31,332 nt of DNA. Origin: Bacillota bacterium (GTDB taxonomy: Bacteria > Bacillota > Clostridia > Lachnospirales > Lachnospiraceae). The notes beneath the pieces were generated by a model. That model was given only the letters and a program-made list of their open reading frames with translations, did no database searches and was not told the DNA's origin. The stretch is taken from contig JAEZTJ010000038.1 of the NCBI GenBank assembly GCA_023421505.1, positions 1 through 31,332 on the forward strand. Reading direction: 5' to 3'. The position numbers were made by a program, and so were the translations under genes. Below, piece after piece: positions 16,814-23,988 of the stretch. Within the stretch, counting starts at the first letter, position 1, and each line of letters opens with the position of its first letter.

Positions 16814-17637
16814 ATAAGCTCACTTCCATTTAACAGCTTAAGCTGTTCCCTCTTATTCGGACTTCTCATCAGGGTTTCTCCGATTAATACGCCGTTAACA
16901 CCTGCTACCTTCAGAGTAGCCACATCCTGTGCTGTCTTAATACCGCTTTCTGCAACAAACAGGATCTCCTTCGGTACCAGTCTTCTTAAGCTTACACTAT
17001 TACTTAAATCCACTTCAAAGGTCTTAAGATTTCGGTTATTTACTCCGATTATTCTTGCTCCGGCCTTCATAGCAGACTGCAGTTCCTCCTCAGTATGAGC
17101 CTCCACCAAAGCAGAAAGGCCAAGCTCATCACATATCGCCAGATATCTTCGCAGGGTCGCAGTATCTAGTAGGGCACAGATTAATAAGACAGCATCTGCG
17201 CCGATTATCTTTGCTTCGTAAATCTGATATTCATCGACTGTAAAATCCTTGCGAAGTACCGGGATGTGAACCTCTTTACTGATTTCACTTAAATACTGAT
17301 CAGAGCCTTTAAAAAAATCCGGTTCCGTTAATACAGAGATTGCATCTGCTCCTGCAGACTCATACTCTTTTGCTATCTCAAGGTAAGGGAAATCTTCTGC
17401 AATGATGCCTTTTGACGGGGAAGCCCTTTTCACCTCACAAATAAAGGATATTGCCTGCTTCTCTCCCTGTCGGGCTTCCTTCCTTAGTGCCCGCTCAAAT
17501 GCAAATGCAGTACGGTTATTGAAGCTTCTAACTCCTGCTCCGTTATATATGATTTCTTTCAATTCCTTTAACGGTTGTTCCGCCTTTAATTTTTCTATCC
17601 TATTTTTTGTAGCTTCAGCAATACGATCAAGTATCAT
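16810..17637 (-). CDS. trpC: Indole-3-glycerol phosphate synthase
   Basis: Ring closure and decarboxylation of CdRP to indole-3-glycerol phosphate. The 275-residue TIM barrel has the signature FICEVKRASPSKG (catalytic lysine in EVKRASPSKG), PVLRKDF with the second active-site lysine, ALVEAH, GVNNRNL and AESGI. GGAAAGGG lies before the ATG at 17637. It is separated from trpD by 26 bases and overlaps trpF by 4. Confidence 0.97.
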   Translation of the reverse strand: MILDRIAEATKNRIEKLKAEQPLKELKEIIYNGAGVRSFNNRTAFAFERALRKEARQGEKQAISFICEVKRASPSKGIIAEDFPYLEIAKEYESAGADAISVLTEPDFFKGSDQYLSEISKEVHIPVLRKDFTVDEYQIYEAKIIGADAVLLICALLDTATLRRYLAICDELGLSALVEAHTEEELQSAMKAGARIIGVNNRNLKTFEVDLSNSVSLRRLVPKEILFVAESGIKTAQDVATLKVAGVNGVLIGETLMRSPNKREQLKLLNGSELI

Positions 17638-17663
17638 TGAGGTATTTCCCTTTCCTTAAAATT

Positions 17664-18671
17664 TTACTCATTAGATAATTGGATGAATTTATTTAGCTGC
17701 GCCATTGCCTTACCACTATCAATCGTTTCGGCTGCAAGCTTAACACATTCTCTTAAGGTAATATTATTATAGGTCATATATAGACAGATTGCTGAGTTAA
17801 GTAGAACAATATCTCTCTTAGGGCCTTTTTCACCGCTTAAAATTTTAAGTGCAATGTCTGCATTGGTTGTCGGATCTCCGCCAAGTAAATCCTCCGGTTT
17901 ACAATATGCAAAGCCAAACTGTATTGGATCTAAGAAAAAGCTGTTGATCTTACCCTCATTTACCTCACATATCGTACTTTTAGTAGTAAGTGATACCTCA
18001 TCCAGTCCATCATGACCATGAACCACCATTGCACGCTTCACGCCGAGATTAGCAAGCACCCGCGCCATTGGCTCTACTAAGTTCTCATCATAAACACCAA
18101 GCAGTTGAAGGTTTGCATTAGCCGGGCTGGATAGAGGCCCCAATATATTGAAGATAGTTCTCACACCCAGCTCTCTTCTTACCGGAGCTGCATATTTCAT
18201 TGAGGAATGATAAACCGGTGCAAATAAGAAACATATCCCTATTTTCTTTAGTATCTCTTCACTTTTTTCTACCGGGATATCAATCTTTACGCCAAGAGCT
18301 TCTAATACATCGGCACTGCCGCATTTACTGGAAACACTTCTATTCCCATGCTTCGCAACGGGTATACCGGCAGCTGATATCACCAGCGAAGAAACGGTTG
18401 ATATATTAAAGGTATAGGCCTCATCTCCTCCGGTACCTACAATATCAAGTACATCACCCTCGTGCTTTAATTTAAGTCCTATTCCTCTCATACTCATCGC
18501 ACATGCGGTTATTTCATCAATCGTTTCCCCCTTCATACGGATTGCTGTAATAAAGGCTGCAATTTGGGCATTTGTAGCATTACCGTTCATAATCTCATCC
18601 ATAACCTCTCTGGTTACTTCCAAGGATAGATCTTCTTTATTTAAAACATTACGAATAGCCTGCTGTATCAT
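17664..18671 (-). CDS. trpD: Anthranilate phosphoribosyltransferase
   Basis: Transfers phosphoribose from PRPP to anthranilate, second step of the branch. The canonical motifs are all present: GTGGD (79-83), NIST after it, KHGNR (107-111), His155, the arginines of VRRELG (164-169), and GLDEVS with the metal-binding Asp-Glu. The start was set at 18671 (MIQQAIRNV, 335 residues) because GGAGG lies 5 bases upstream; the ATG at 18683 is itself part of that ribosome site and has none of its own. A GC-rich hairpin stands just before the ribosome site (18685-18702) in an unusually long 127-base gap after trpG. Confidence 0.96.
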   Translation of the reverse strand: MIQQAIRNVLNKEDLSLEVTREVMDEIMNGNATNAQIAAFITAIRMKGETIDEITACAMSMRGIGLKLKHEGDVLDIVGTGGDEAYTFNISTVSSLVISAAGIPVAKHGNRSVSSKCGSADVLEALGVKIDIPVEKSEEILKKIGICFLFAPVYHSSMKYAAPVRRELGVRTIFNILGPLSSPANANLQLLGVYDENLVEPMARVLANLGVKRAMVVHGHDGLDEVSLTTKSTICEVNEGKINSFFLDPIQFGFAYCKPEDLLGGDPTTNADIALKILSGEKGPKRDIVLLNSAICLYMTYNNITLRECVKLAAETIDSGKAMAQLNKFIQLSNE

Positions 18672-18683
18672 ATTATCCTCCAT

Positions 18684-18810
18684 TCTGCCGCTGAAAGCGG
18701 CTTAAGTAAACAAATGTTATAATTCAGCGTGTCTAAATTCAACTTTCAATGAAAACAATAAATATGTGTGCCTCCTGAACAGTTCTTCAAAATGATAGGG
18801 ACTGACTATA
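18684..18810 (-). promoter_or_regulatory. trpG-trpD spacer with hairpin next to the trpD ribosome site
   Basis: All other trp junctions overlap or have at most 26 bases, but this one is 127. On the minus strand GCCGC, loop TTTCA, GCGGC (about 18686-18700) stands 6 bases before GGAGG and has no T-run, so it is not a terminator. An isolated AGGAGG further upstream has no start codon at a suitable distance. It may tune trpD translation or mark a processing site. Confidence 0.45.
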
Positions 18811-19386
18811 TTACATACTTCTTATTTTCAGGAAATTCTTCATGATGGTTTCCCCCATTGGAGTAAGAATTGATTCCGGATGGAATTGTAACCCATATAC
18901 CGGATAAATCCTATGCTGTACAGCCATAACCTCACCATCATCATCCTCTGCGATCACAAGTAGCTCATCCGGTAAGGTATCCTTCTTTGCAATCAGTGAA
19001 TGGTATCTGGCAGCCTTGATGACAGGTGCTAATCCGTTGAAGATAAGGCTTCCGTTGGCTACATGGATATTACTCTGCTTTCCGTGCATTAAACGCTTTG
19101 CTAATGTAACCTTTGCACCAAAGGTTTCACATATTCCCTGATGTCCGAGACAAACACCAAGAATAGGTATCTCCGACTTTAATTCCATTACAACCTGTTC
19201 ACAGATACCGGCATCCTTAGGATATCCCGGTCCCGGCGATAGAATAATATGAGAAGGCTTCAGTGCCCTGATCTCTTCTACCGTCATTTCATCGTTACGA
19301 ATTACCTTAATATCTGGATTTATGCTGCCAGCCAATTGTACTAAATTGTAAGAAAAGCTGTCATAATTATCAATTAATAATATCAT
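18811..19386 (-). CDS. trpG: Anthranilate synthase component II (glutamine amidotransferase)
   Basis: Supplies ammonia from glutamine to TrpE. The 191-residue class I amidotransferase has the catalytic triad Cys79 (GVCLGHQ), His169 and Glu171 (FHPES), and the oxyanion strand SPGPG. The length is that of a stand-alone TrpG, not a fusion with TrpD. Its ATG overlaps the trpE stop by one base (TAATG), giving coupled synthesis of the two subunits. In clostridia the same protein may also serve 4-aminobenzoate synthesis; no pab gene is near. Confidence 0.96.
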   Translation of the reverse strand: MILLIDNYDSFSYNLVQLAGSINPDIKVIRNDEMTVEEIRALKPSHIILSPGPGYPKDAGICEQVVMELKSEIPILGVCLGHQGICETFGAKVTLAKRLMHGKQSNIHVANGSLIFNGLAPVIKAARYHSLIAKKDTLPDELLVIAEDDDGEVMAVQHRIYPVYGLQFHPESILTPMGETIMKNFLKIRSM

Positions 19387-20843
19387 TAATCATTCACCTC
19401 GCTTGCCTTTAGGATGGCTTCAATCACTGCCTTTGCTTTATTTTCAGACTCCTCATATTCTTTTTCCGGTATGCTGTCTGCGACAATACCGCCGCCGGCC
19501 TGAACATATACCTTATTATTCTTCTTTACCGCCATTCGGATTGCGATACAGGTATCCATATTACCGGTAAAGTCAATGTATCCGATTGCTCCGCCGTAAA
19601 TGCCGCGGGGAGCCTTTTCCTGTTCTTCAATAATTTCACAGGCTCTGATTTTCGGTGCGCCGGATAAGGTTCCTGCCGGAAGGATTGCTTCAATTGCATG
19701 CAGGGCATCCCTATCCCTTCTGATATCACCCTCGACCTCAGAAGTAATATGCATAATACGTGAATATCGTTGTATTCTCTTATAATCGGTTACACGGACT
19801 CCTGCGAATTCAGATATTTTCCCTATATCATTTCTTCCTAAGTCAACTAACATATTATGCTCGGAAAGCTCCTTTTCGTCTGCCAGCAGTTCCTTTTCTA
19901 AAGCTATATCCTCCTCTTTATCCCTGCCTCTGGGTCTGGAGCCTGCAATCGGAAAGGTAGTAAGCTTTCCATCCTTTAATCTAACCAGGGTCTCCGGGGA
20001 AGTACTGATGAGCTGAACATCATCATTTTGCATAAATACCATATAAGGAGAAGGATTCGTTGTTCTGAGAACACGATAAGCATTTAGAAGGTTATCCTTA
20101 TACTCCGTTGTAAAGCGTCTTGATATAACCGCCTGGAAGATATCACCGTTAACGATATATTCCTTTGTTTTTTCGACCATTTTGCTATATTCCTCTTTTG
20201 TTACATTACAGGTAAAGGAGGGCTTGCTAGTTATATTTTGCTTTGTAAATGGTACCACTTCTGTAATAAATCGTGACAGATTTTCCAGATCGGATATCGC
20301 TTTTCCGTAATTTTCTAATATCCTATCTGTTTTCATATTTACCACAATCGTGATTTTCTGTTTAAGATGATCATAAGCAATTACCTTATCAAAAAGCATT
20401 AAATCGAAATCATTAAATTCACTGCTTTTTAGTTTCAATACCGGTTCTGCATATCCAATCATCTCATAAGAGAAATATCCAACCAATCCGCCGGTAAAAG
20501 GTGGCATTCCGTCAAGCTTTGGTGCCTTATACTGTGCTAGCAGCTGTCTTAATACCTCATAAGGATGCTCTGTATGAACTGTTTTTGTTTCTTCCGCTTC
20601 CACAGTTACCACCTTATCTTTACAGGTTACATGAACGATCGGATTATAACCTAGAAAGGAATATCTCGCCCATTTCTCACCGCCTTCAATACTTTCAAGA
20701 AGATAATATCTTTGGCTTATTTCTGATATTTTACGAAGAAGCGTAATAGGAGTAATAATATCAGCATAGATTTCCTTACAAATCGGGATAATACTGTACT
20801 CCTTTGCCAGAGCCTCAATTTCATTACTGCTTGGTGTTATCAT
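19386..20843 (-). CDS. trpE: Anthranilate synthase component I
   Basis: Converts chorismate and ammonia to anthranilate, the committed step. The 485-residue protein has the N-terminal regulatory domain with LLES (48-51), the tryptophan-binding motif of feedback-inhibited enzymes, and the chorismate-binding domain with GDIFQAVISRRF, SPETLVRL, PIAGSRPRG, ELSEHNMLVDLGRND, GTLSGAPKIRA and YGGAIGY. The start was set at 20843 (MITPSSNEIEALAKEY): CAGGTG lies upstream, and the product begins like other TrpE. The frame stays open upstream to a TTG at 20891, but that has no ribosome site. It is the first gene after the T-box. Confidence 0.97.
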   Translation of the reverse strand: MITPSSNEIEALAKEYSIIPICKEIYADIITPITLLRKISEISQRYYLLESIEGGEKWARYSFLGYNPIVHVTCKDKVVTVEAEETKTVHTEHPYEVLRQLLAQYKAPKLDGMPPFTGGLVGYFSYEMIGYAEPVLKLKSSEFNDFDLMLFDKVIAYDHLKQKITIVVNMKTDRILENYGKAISDLENLSRFITEVVPFTKQNITSKPSFTCNVTKEEYSKMVEKTKEYIVNGDIFQAVISRRFTTEYKDNLLNAYRVLRTTNPSPYMVFMQNDDVQLISTSPETLVRLKDGKLTTFPIAGSRPRGRDKEEDIALEKELLADEKELSEHNMLVDLGRNDIGKISEFAGVRVTDYKRIQRYSRIMHITSEVEGDIRRDRDALHAIEAILPAGTLSGAPKIRACEIIEEQEKAPRGIYGGAIGYIDFTGNMDTCIAIRMAVKKNNKVYVQAGGGIVADSIPEKEYEESENKAKAVIEAILKASEVND

Positions 20844-20966
20844 ACTTTCACCTGTTTTTTCATTGATGGATGAAAAATTCCTTTCTTTCAAATTTTTTGG
20901 GCTGTATCACAATATTTTCAAGTCAAAAGGTTGTTATTTATAGGATTATTTTAAAAATAAGGCAAT

Positions 20967-21235
20967 AAAAAAAGCTCTTATCCCTGCTATTTACAGGGAC
21001 AAAAGCTTATGCTTCTGCGGTACCACCCAGTTTGATGTATAGAATACATCCACTCATTTTGCATACCATCATATGCACCCTACTGATAACGGACAGGGTT
21101 CCCGTAAGCGCCTACTCTTAATAAATTTCGGGCTTCCCTCACAAGTCCATTCAGAATTACCTTTGTAACCGCATTCCCACCACCAGCGGCTCTCTGTATA
21201 CAAAAAGTCAATCTTACTTCTCTTGCTCAACGGTT
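20967..21235 (-). ncRNA. Tryptophan T-box riboswitch (leader of the trp operon)
   Basis: Cis-acting leader that binds tRNA-Trp. On the minus strand it contains a stem I region (GAGAGCCGC to GTGAGG); a specifier TGG followed by A in GAATGGAC (codon at 21147-21149); the T-box core TGGGTGGTACCGCAG (21015-21029), whose TGG pairs with the tRNA 3' end; and a terminator in which GCTTTTGTCCCTG pairs with CAGGGATAAGAGC, then a run of seven T (20967-20973). Uncharged tRNA stabilises the antiterminator and switches the operon on. The limits are approximate. About 120 bases of ordinary leader separate it from trpE. Confidence 0.95.
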
Positions 21236-21250
21236 TATTATTTAAAATGA

Positions 21251-21280
21251 ATTATACCAACGGACAATATGATCTGTCAA
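21251..21280 (-). promoter_or_regulatory. Promoter of the trp operon
   Basis: On the minus strand TTGACA (21275-21280), 18 bases, TATAAT (21251-21256), both perfect hexamers. Transcription would start just before the T-box leader. Confidence 0.9.
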
Positions 21281-21338
21281 GTAATATTTTTGGAATATTG
21301 TACTAAATTTTTATGCTTCGCTATTAAATATTGGCATA

Positions 21339-21367
21339 TTGTTCCTTACAAAAATTTATGATATAAT
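21339..21367 (+). promoter_or_regulatory. Promoter of the PilZ-like gene
   Basis: TTGTTC (21339-21344), 17 bases, TATAAT (21362-21367), about 75 bases before the start of the gene at 21447. It is divergent to the trp promoter. Confidence 0.7.
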
Positions 21368-21446
21368 ATAGATAATTAGCACTATAATAGTTAAAATTTT
21401 TCAAGTTATATAATATAAATAATTATAAAGGCAGGCTCTTATACAA

Positions 21447-22085
21447 ATGAAAATAAATGAGATACCCTTGAATACTATTGTTGAACTGCAATTTGATTAT
21501 TTGGATGAACAATATTCGATCAGTGCCGGTGTACTCTATCTCTATATGGATACTGTCTATGTTTCCGCCGTTAAGAATTCAGGAGTCACAATTCCAGCAA
21601 AAAAGCTAAAAAATATCAAACTTATTTATAGAGCTGAAGCTTGCACTTATTTATTTGATTATTTAACTATACGTTCTACTTCTTATTATGGTCAGAATTT
21701 GTATGCAATTAAGTCAATGCAGGATGCCCAGATCTTAATCAGCGGAACCTCCTTTCGATTATTTATCGGATCACCGGTATGTGCCAAACTATTAAGAGGC
21801 GATAGCATTAAGCAATCAGAATGTATATTAAAAAGTATTAGCATGACCAGCATGGAAATTATTTGTAATAAGAAGCTGGATGAGGTAACTAAAATACAAA
21901 TATCCTTCCGGGTTAATGATTATTCCAATGAAATTCTAGTCGGCAATATTGTACAAATTCAAAAATTTAAAAATAACGATTGTTTTTTATATACTTGTGA
22001 ATTTGAAGAACCGAATATTATTATTGGCAGTTACGTTGCAAGACGCCAAGCAGAATTAAACTTAAAACAGGAAGAAATGAATTGA
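21447..22085 (+). CDS. Uncharacterised protein, possible degenerate PilZ domain
   Basis: 212-residue soluble protein with no signal peptide or membrane segment. The layout resembles YcgR-type proteins: an N-terminal beta-rich part (about 1-95) and a C-terminal part (about 100-205) with SFRLFIG, KSISMTSMEIIC and IQKFKNNDCFLYTCEFEEP, the positions of the PilZ barrel. The c-di-GMP ligands are mostly missing: there is no RxxxR, and the DxSxxG motif reads SISMTSM. If it is PilZ, it is unlikely to bind c-di-GMP in the usual way. It has its own promoter; AAAGGCAGG lies about 9-13 bases before the ATG. Domain assignment rests on pattern only and is uncertain. Confidence 0.7.
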   Translation: MKINEIPLNTIVELQFDYLDEQYSISAGVLYLYMDTVYVSAVKNSGVTIPAKKLKNIKLIYRAEACTYLFDYLTIRSTSYYGQNLYAIKSMQDAQILISGTSFRLFIGSPVCAKLLRGDSIKQSECILKSISMTSMEIICNKKLDEVTKIQISFRVNDYSNEILVGNIVQIQKFKNNDCFLYTCEFEEPNIIIGSYVARRQAELNLKQEEMN

Positions 22086-22124
22086 TATTCAGCCATGTAC
22101 GTATATGAATAAGTCAGTTGGAAT

Positions 22125-22397
22125 TTAATTTTTCACATTTTTTTGAAAGCAATAACCGCTTAGCAATACACCTGCCCCACCAAACACTGATAAAATAGTA
22201 CCAACAATTTGATAGTTTAGGGTTGTTAAACGTATGGTTCTTTCATATTGATTGGTATCAATTATACCACCATGACTTTGCATTAATGCTGAACCGGCAT
22301 TTTCTCCCATTGCTATTGATATGAATATCAATACTATTCCGGTAAGAAATAATAGAACCATTATTACAAGAGCTCCAAGAATAAAATCTTTCTTCAT
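22125..22397 (-). CDS. Small two-helix membrane protein of unknown function
   Basis: 90 residues. Two hydrophobic segments (about 5-31 and 61-84) are joined by a polar loop (MGENAGSALMQSHGGIIDTNQYERTI). No recognised motif. The start was set at the ATG 22397, 9 bases after AGGAG; a TTG one codon earlier is also possible. It converges on the PilZ-like gene with a 39-base gap and no strong terminator. Confidence 0.65.
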   Translation of the reverse strand: MKKDFILGALVIMVLLFLTGIVLIFISIAMGENAGSALMQSHGGIIDTNQYERTIRLTTLNYQIVGTILSVFGGAGVLLSGYCFQKNVKN

Positions 22398-22575
22398 CAA
22401 TTTTAACTCCTCTCACAAATTTAATTTGCCTCTGCTAAACTTTGCTGTTTCTGTCTATATTATATATCACTTTATTCATATTGCCAATAATATGCCTTTA
22501 ATAATTAAGGGTTAGTATGCTTGCGACATCAATTCATGTTTGAAAATAATACCAATATTTTTATTTATTTCATTA

Positions 22576-22604
22576 TTGACATAATAATTCAAATAAGATA
22601 AAAT
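22576..22604 (+). promoter_or_regulatory. Promoter of the purE leader
   Basis: TTGACA (22576-22581), 17 bases, TAAAAT (22599-22604). Transcription should begin at about 22611, directly at the 5' end of the structured leader described next. Confidence 0.85.
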
Positions 22605-22607
22605 TAT

Positions 22608-22710
22608 GGCGGAAGACGACACAAATTAACGCAAAGCATTAAACTGGCTATATGTTAAGTTGTAAGTAAGCCGATATCTTATGAGGAATCTATAGGTATC
22701 GGTATTTTTA
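22608..22710 (+). ncRNA. Candidate regulatory leader RNA with terminator, copy 1 (before purE)
   Basis: The element starts at the promoter's transcription start with CGGAAGAC. ACAAATTAAC (22621-22630) can pair with GTTAAGTTGT (22654-22663) except for one A-G mismatch. AAGTAAG follows, and then the terminator CCGATATCT (22671-22679) with AGGTATCGG and TATTTTTA. The same blocks recur at 23812-23905. It ends about 140 bases before purE, so it would attenuate that gene. It does not match the purine, ZTP or c-di-GMP-I consensus that I know. Confidence 0.6.
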
Positions 22711-22848
22711 TATCAAGTGTTAAATTTTTCTATAATTTTTTATTAATCTTTAATTTTTAACTCATAATAAACAATAGAAGCAATCTATTATTATAAGATG
22801 TAATACGAATGATGGAAAGCTGCAAATTGCAGCGGAATGGAGACAATT
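22711..22848 (+). other. Distal purE leader with hairpins
   Basis: After the terminator the leader is AT-rich. It can form AATAGA/TCTATT (22773-22789) and a perfect palindrome GCTGCAAATTGCAGC (22819-22833) that stands 4 bases before GGAG. No coding frame or second promoter is evident. Confidence 0.5.
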
Positions 22849-23343
22849 ATGTGTAAAAAAGTAGCTATTATCATGGGAAGTGACAGTGATCTACCTGTTC
22901 TAAAGGGTGCAATTCAGACGCTAAAGAGCTTTGAAATTGAATTTGAGGTACATGTAATGAGTGCTCATCGTACTCCTAAGCAGGCATGTGAATTTTCTTC
23001 AACAGCAAAAGAGAACGGTTTTGGTGTAATCATTTGTGCAGCTGGTAAAGCCGCTCATCTTGCAGGAGTTATTGCAGCACATACTACTTTACCAGTGATC
23101 GGAGTTCCAATTAAAGCATCTACCCTAGATGGACTTGATGCTCTCCTATCCACTGTTCAGATGCCAAAGGGCATTCCTGTTGCCACAGTAGCAATTGACG
23201 GAGCTGATAATGCAGCTATTTTAGCAGCACAGATACTGGGTGTATATGATGGTAATCTCAGTGGAAAGCTGGAGAAAATGAAGCTTGATATGGCAGAGGA
23301 AGTAATTGCTAAAGATACGAAGCTTCAGGCAGAGACTTGGTAA
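22849..23343 (+). CDS. purE: N5-carboxyaminoimidazole ribonucleotide mutase (class I PurE)
   Basis: Moves the carboxyl group of N5-CAIR to carbon, giving CAIR in purine synthesis. The 164-residue protein has the class I signature: MGSDSDLP at the N-terminus, SAHRTP with the catalytic histidine, CAAGKAAHLAGVIAAHT, and VPIKASTLDGLDALLSTVQMP. The start was set at 22849 (MCKKVAI) because GGAG lies 6 bases before it; the ATG at 22837 overlaps that ribosome site. No other pur gene follows, so purE is a single gene here, preceded by the candidate attenuator RNA. Confidence 0.96.
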   Translation: MCKKVAIIMGSDSDLPVLKGAIQTLKSFEIEFEVHVMSAHRTPKQACEFSSTAKENGFGVIICAAGKAAHLAGVIAAHTTLPVIGVPIKASTLDGLDALLSTVQMPKGIPVATVAIDGADNAAILAAQILGVYDGNLSGKLEKMKLDMAEEVIAKDTKLQAETW

Positions 23344-23392
23344 TGTTTGTATTTCTTACTGGTAATTGTTTATCCTCTTAGAAAGCTTCTTA

Positions 23393-23421
23393 TTGACAAC
23401 AAATCATAAATACGATATATT
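23393..23421 (+). promoter_or_regulatory. Promoter of the MpsC/DUF2294-like gene
   Basis: TTGACA (23393-23398), 17 bases, TATATT (23416-23421), about 22 bases before the ATG. GAGGTG in the short leader is the ribosome site. Confidence 0.8.
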
Positions 23422-23443
23422 AAGACTACTTTGAGGTGATGGT

Positions 23444-23809
23444 ATGACGAAGGGTCAATTAGAAGCAAAGCTGAGTGAAGCAGTCAGCAAATTTGAGATG
23501 GAATATATGGGCCGAGGTCCAAAATTAATCAGAACCTATATCCTGAATGATTTAATCATTATACGATTAACTGGAGTGTTAAGTCCCTCCGAACAGAAAT
23601 TAACTGATAATCAACAAGGGATAGAATTATTAAAAAAAGTACGGTCTTCGCTTTTTGAAGGAGGGCGCGGATATTTGGAAACATTAATCACAGATATCAT
23701 CGATGTAGCCATAATCAGCACTCATTCCGATCTTAGTACAAGAACCGGAGAAAAAATTATTGTAATTACCGCAGATAGAAATATCGAAGAAATGATAGCA
23801 ACTAAATAG
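23444..23809 (+). CDS. DUF2294 / MpsC-like protein
   Basis: 121-residue soluble protein: MTKGQLEAKLSEAVSKFEMEYMGRGPK opens the domain, followed by IRLTGVLSPSEQKL and FEGGRGYLETLITDIIDV. This matches the DUF2294 family as I remember it, which has been named after MpsC of a Na+-dependent membrane-potential system; the biochemical role is not established. No membrane segment is present, and no MpsA/MpsB partner is in the window. It has its own promoter, and its transcript would end at the copy-2 RNA element immediately downstream. Confidence 0.8.
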   Translation: MTKGQLEAKLSEAVSKFEMEYMGRGPKLIRTYILNDLIIIRLTGVLSPSEQKLTDNQQGIELLKKVRSSLFEGGRGYLETLITDIIDVAIISTHSDLSTRTGEKIIVITADRNIEEMIATK

Positions 23810-23811
23810 TC

Positions 23812-23905
23812 TCGGAAGACAATACAAAATAACCTGCTTAAATAAGTTAAGTTGTAAGTAAGCCGATATCTTAGAAATATTACTAGGGTATCGGCTTATT
23901 TTTTA
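23812..23905 (+). ncRNA. Candidate regulatory RNA with terminator, copy 2 (before the P-loop gene)
   Basis: It begins 3 bases after the DUF2294 stop with the same CGGAAGAC block. ACAAAATAAC (23823-23832) faces GTTAAGTTGT, then AAGTAAGCCGATATCTTA identical to copy 1. The terminator arm 23860-23874 pairs over 15 bp with 23883-23897, followed by ATTTTTTATTT. The central loop is 12 bases against 23 in copy 1. It may simply terminate DUF2294, or attenuate transcription into the gene at 23989. Confidence 0.6.
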
Positions 23906-23988
23906 TTTATTTTCTTATTCATGATTATCTTCAACTAATGCATGAATTAACTTAAAAAATCAATACTATAGAGAAAAGGAGAAATAAA

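Noticed and set aside
20844..20891. TTG start of trpE at 20891
   Set aside because: There is no ribosome site upstream, and the 16 extra residues do not resemble TrpE; the ATG at 20843 with CAGGTG is better.
22621..22670. c-di-GMP-I (GEMM) riboswitch, suggested by GCAAAGC
   Set aside because: GCAAAGC is absent from the second copy of the element, and the tetraloop/receptor half and other conserved blocks of GEMM are missing.
22605..22836. Purine or ZTP riboswitch before purE
   Set aside because: None of the conserved core sequences of either class that I know is present in the leader.
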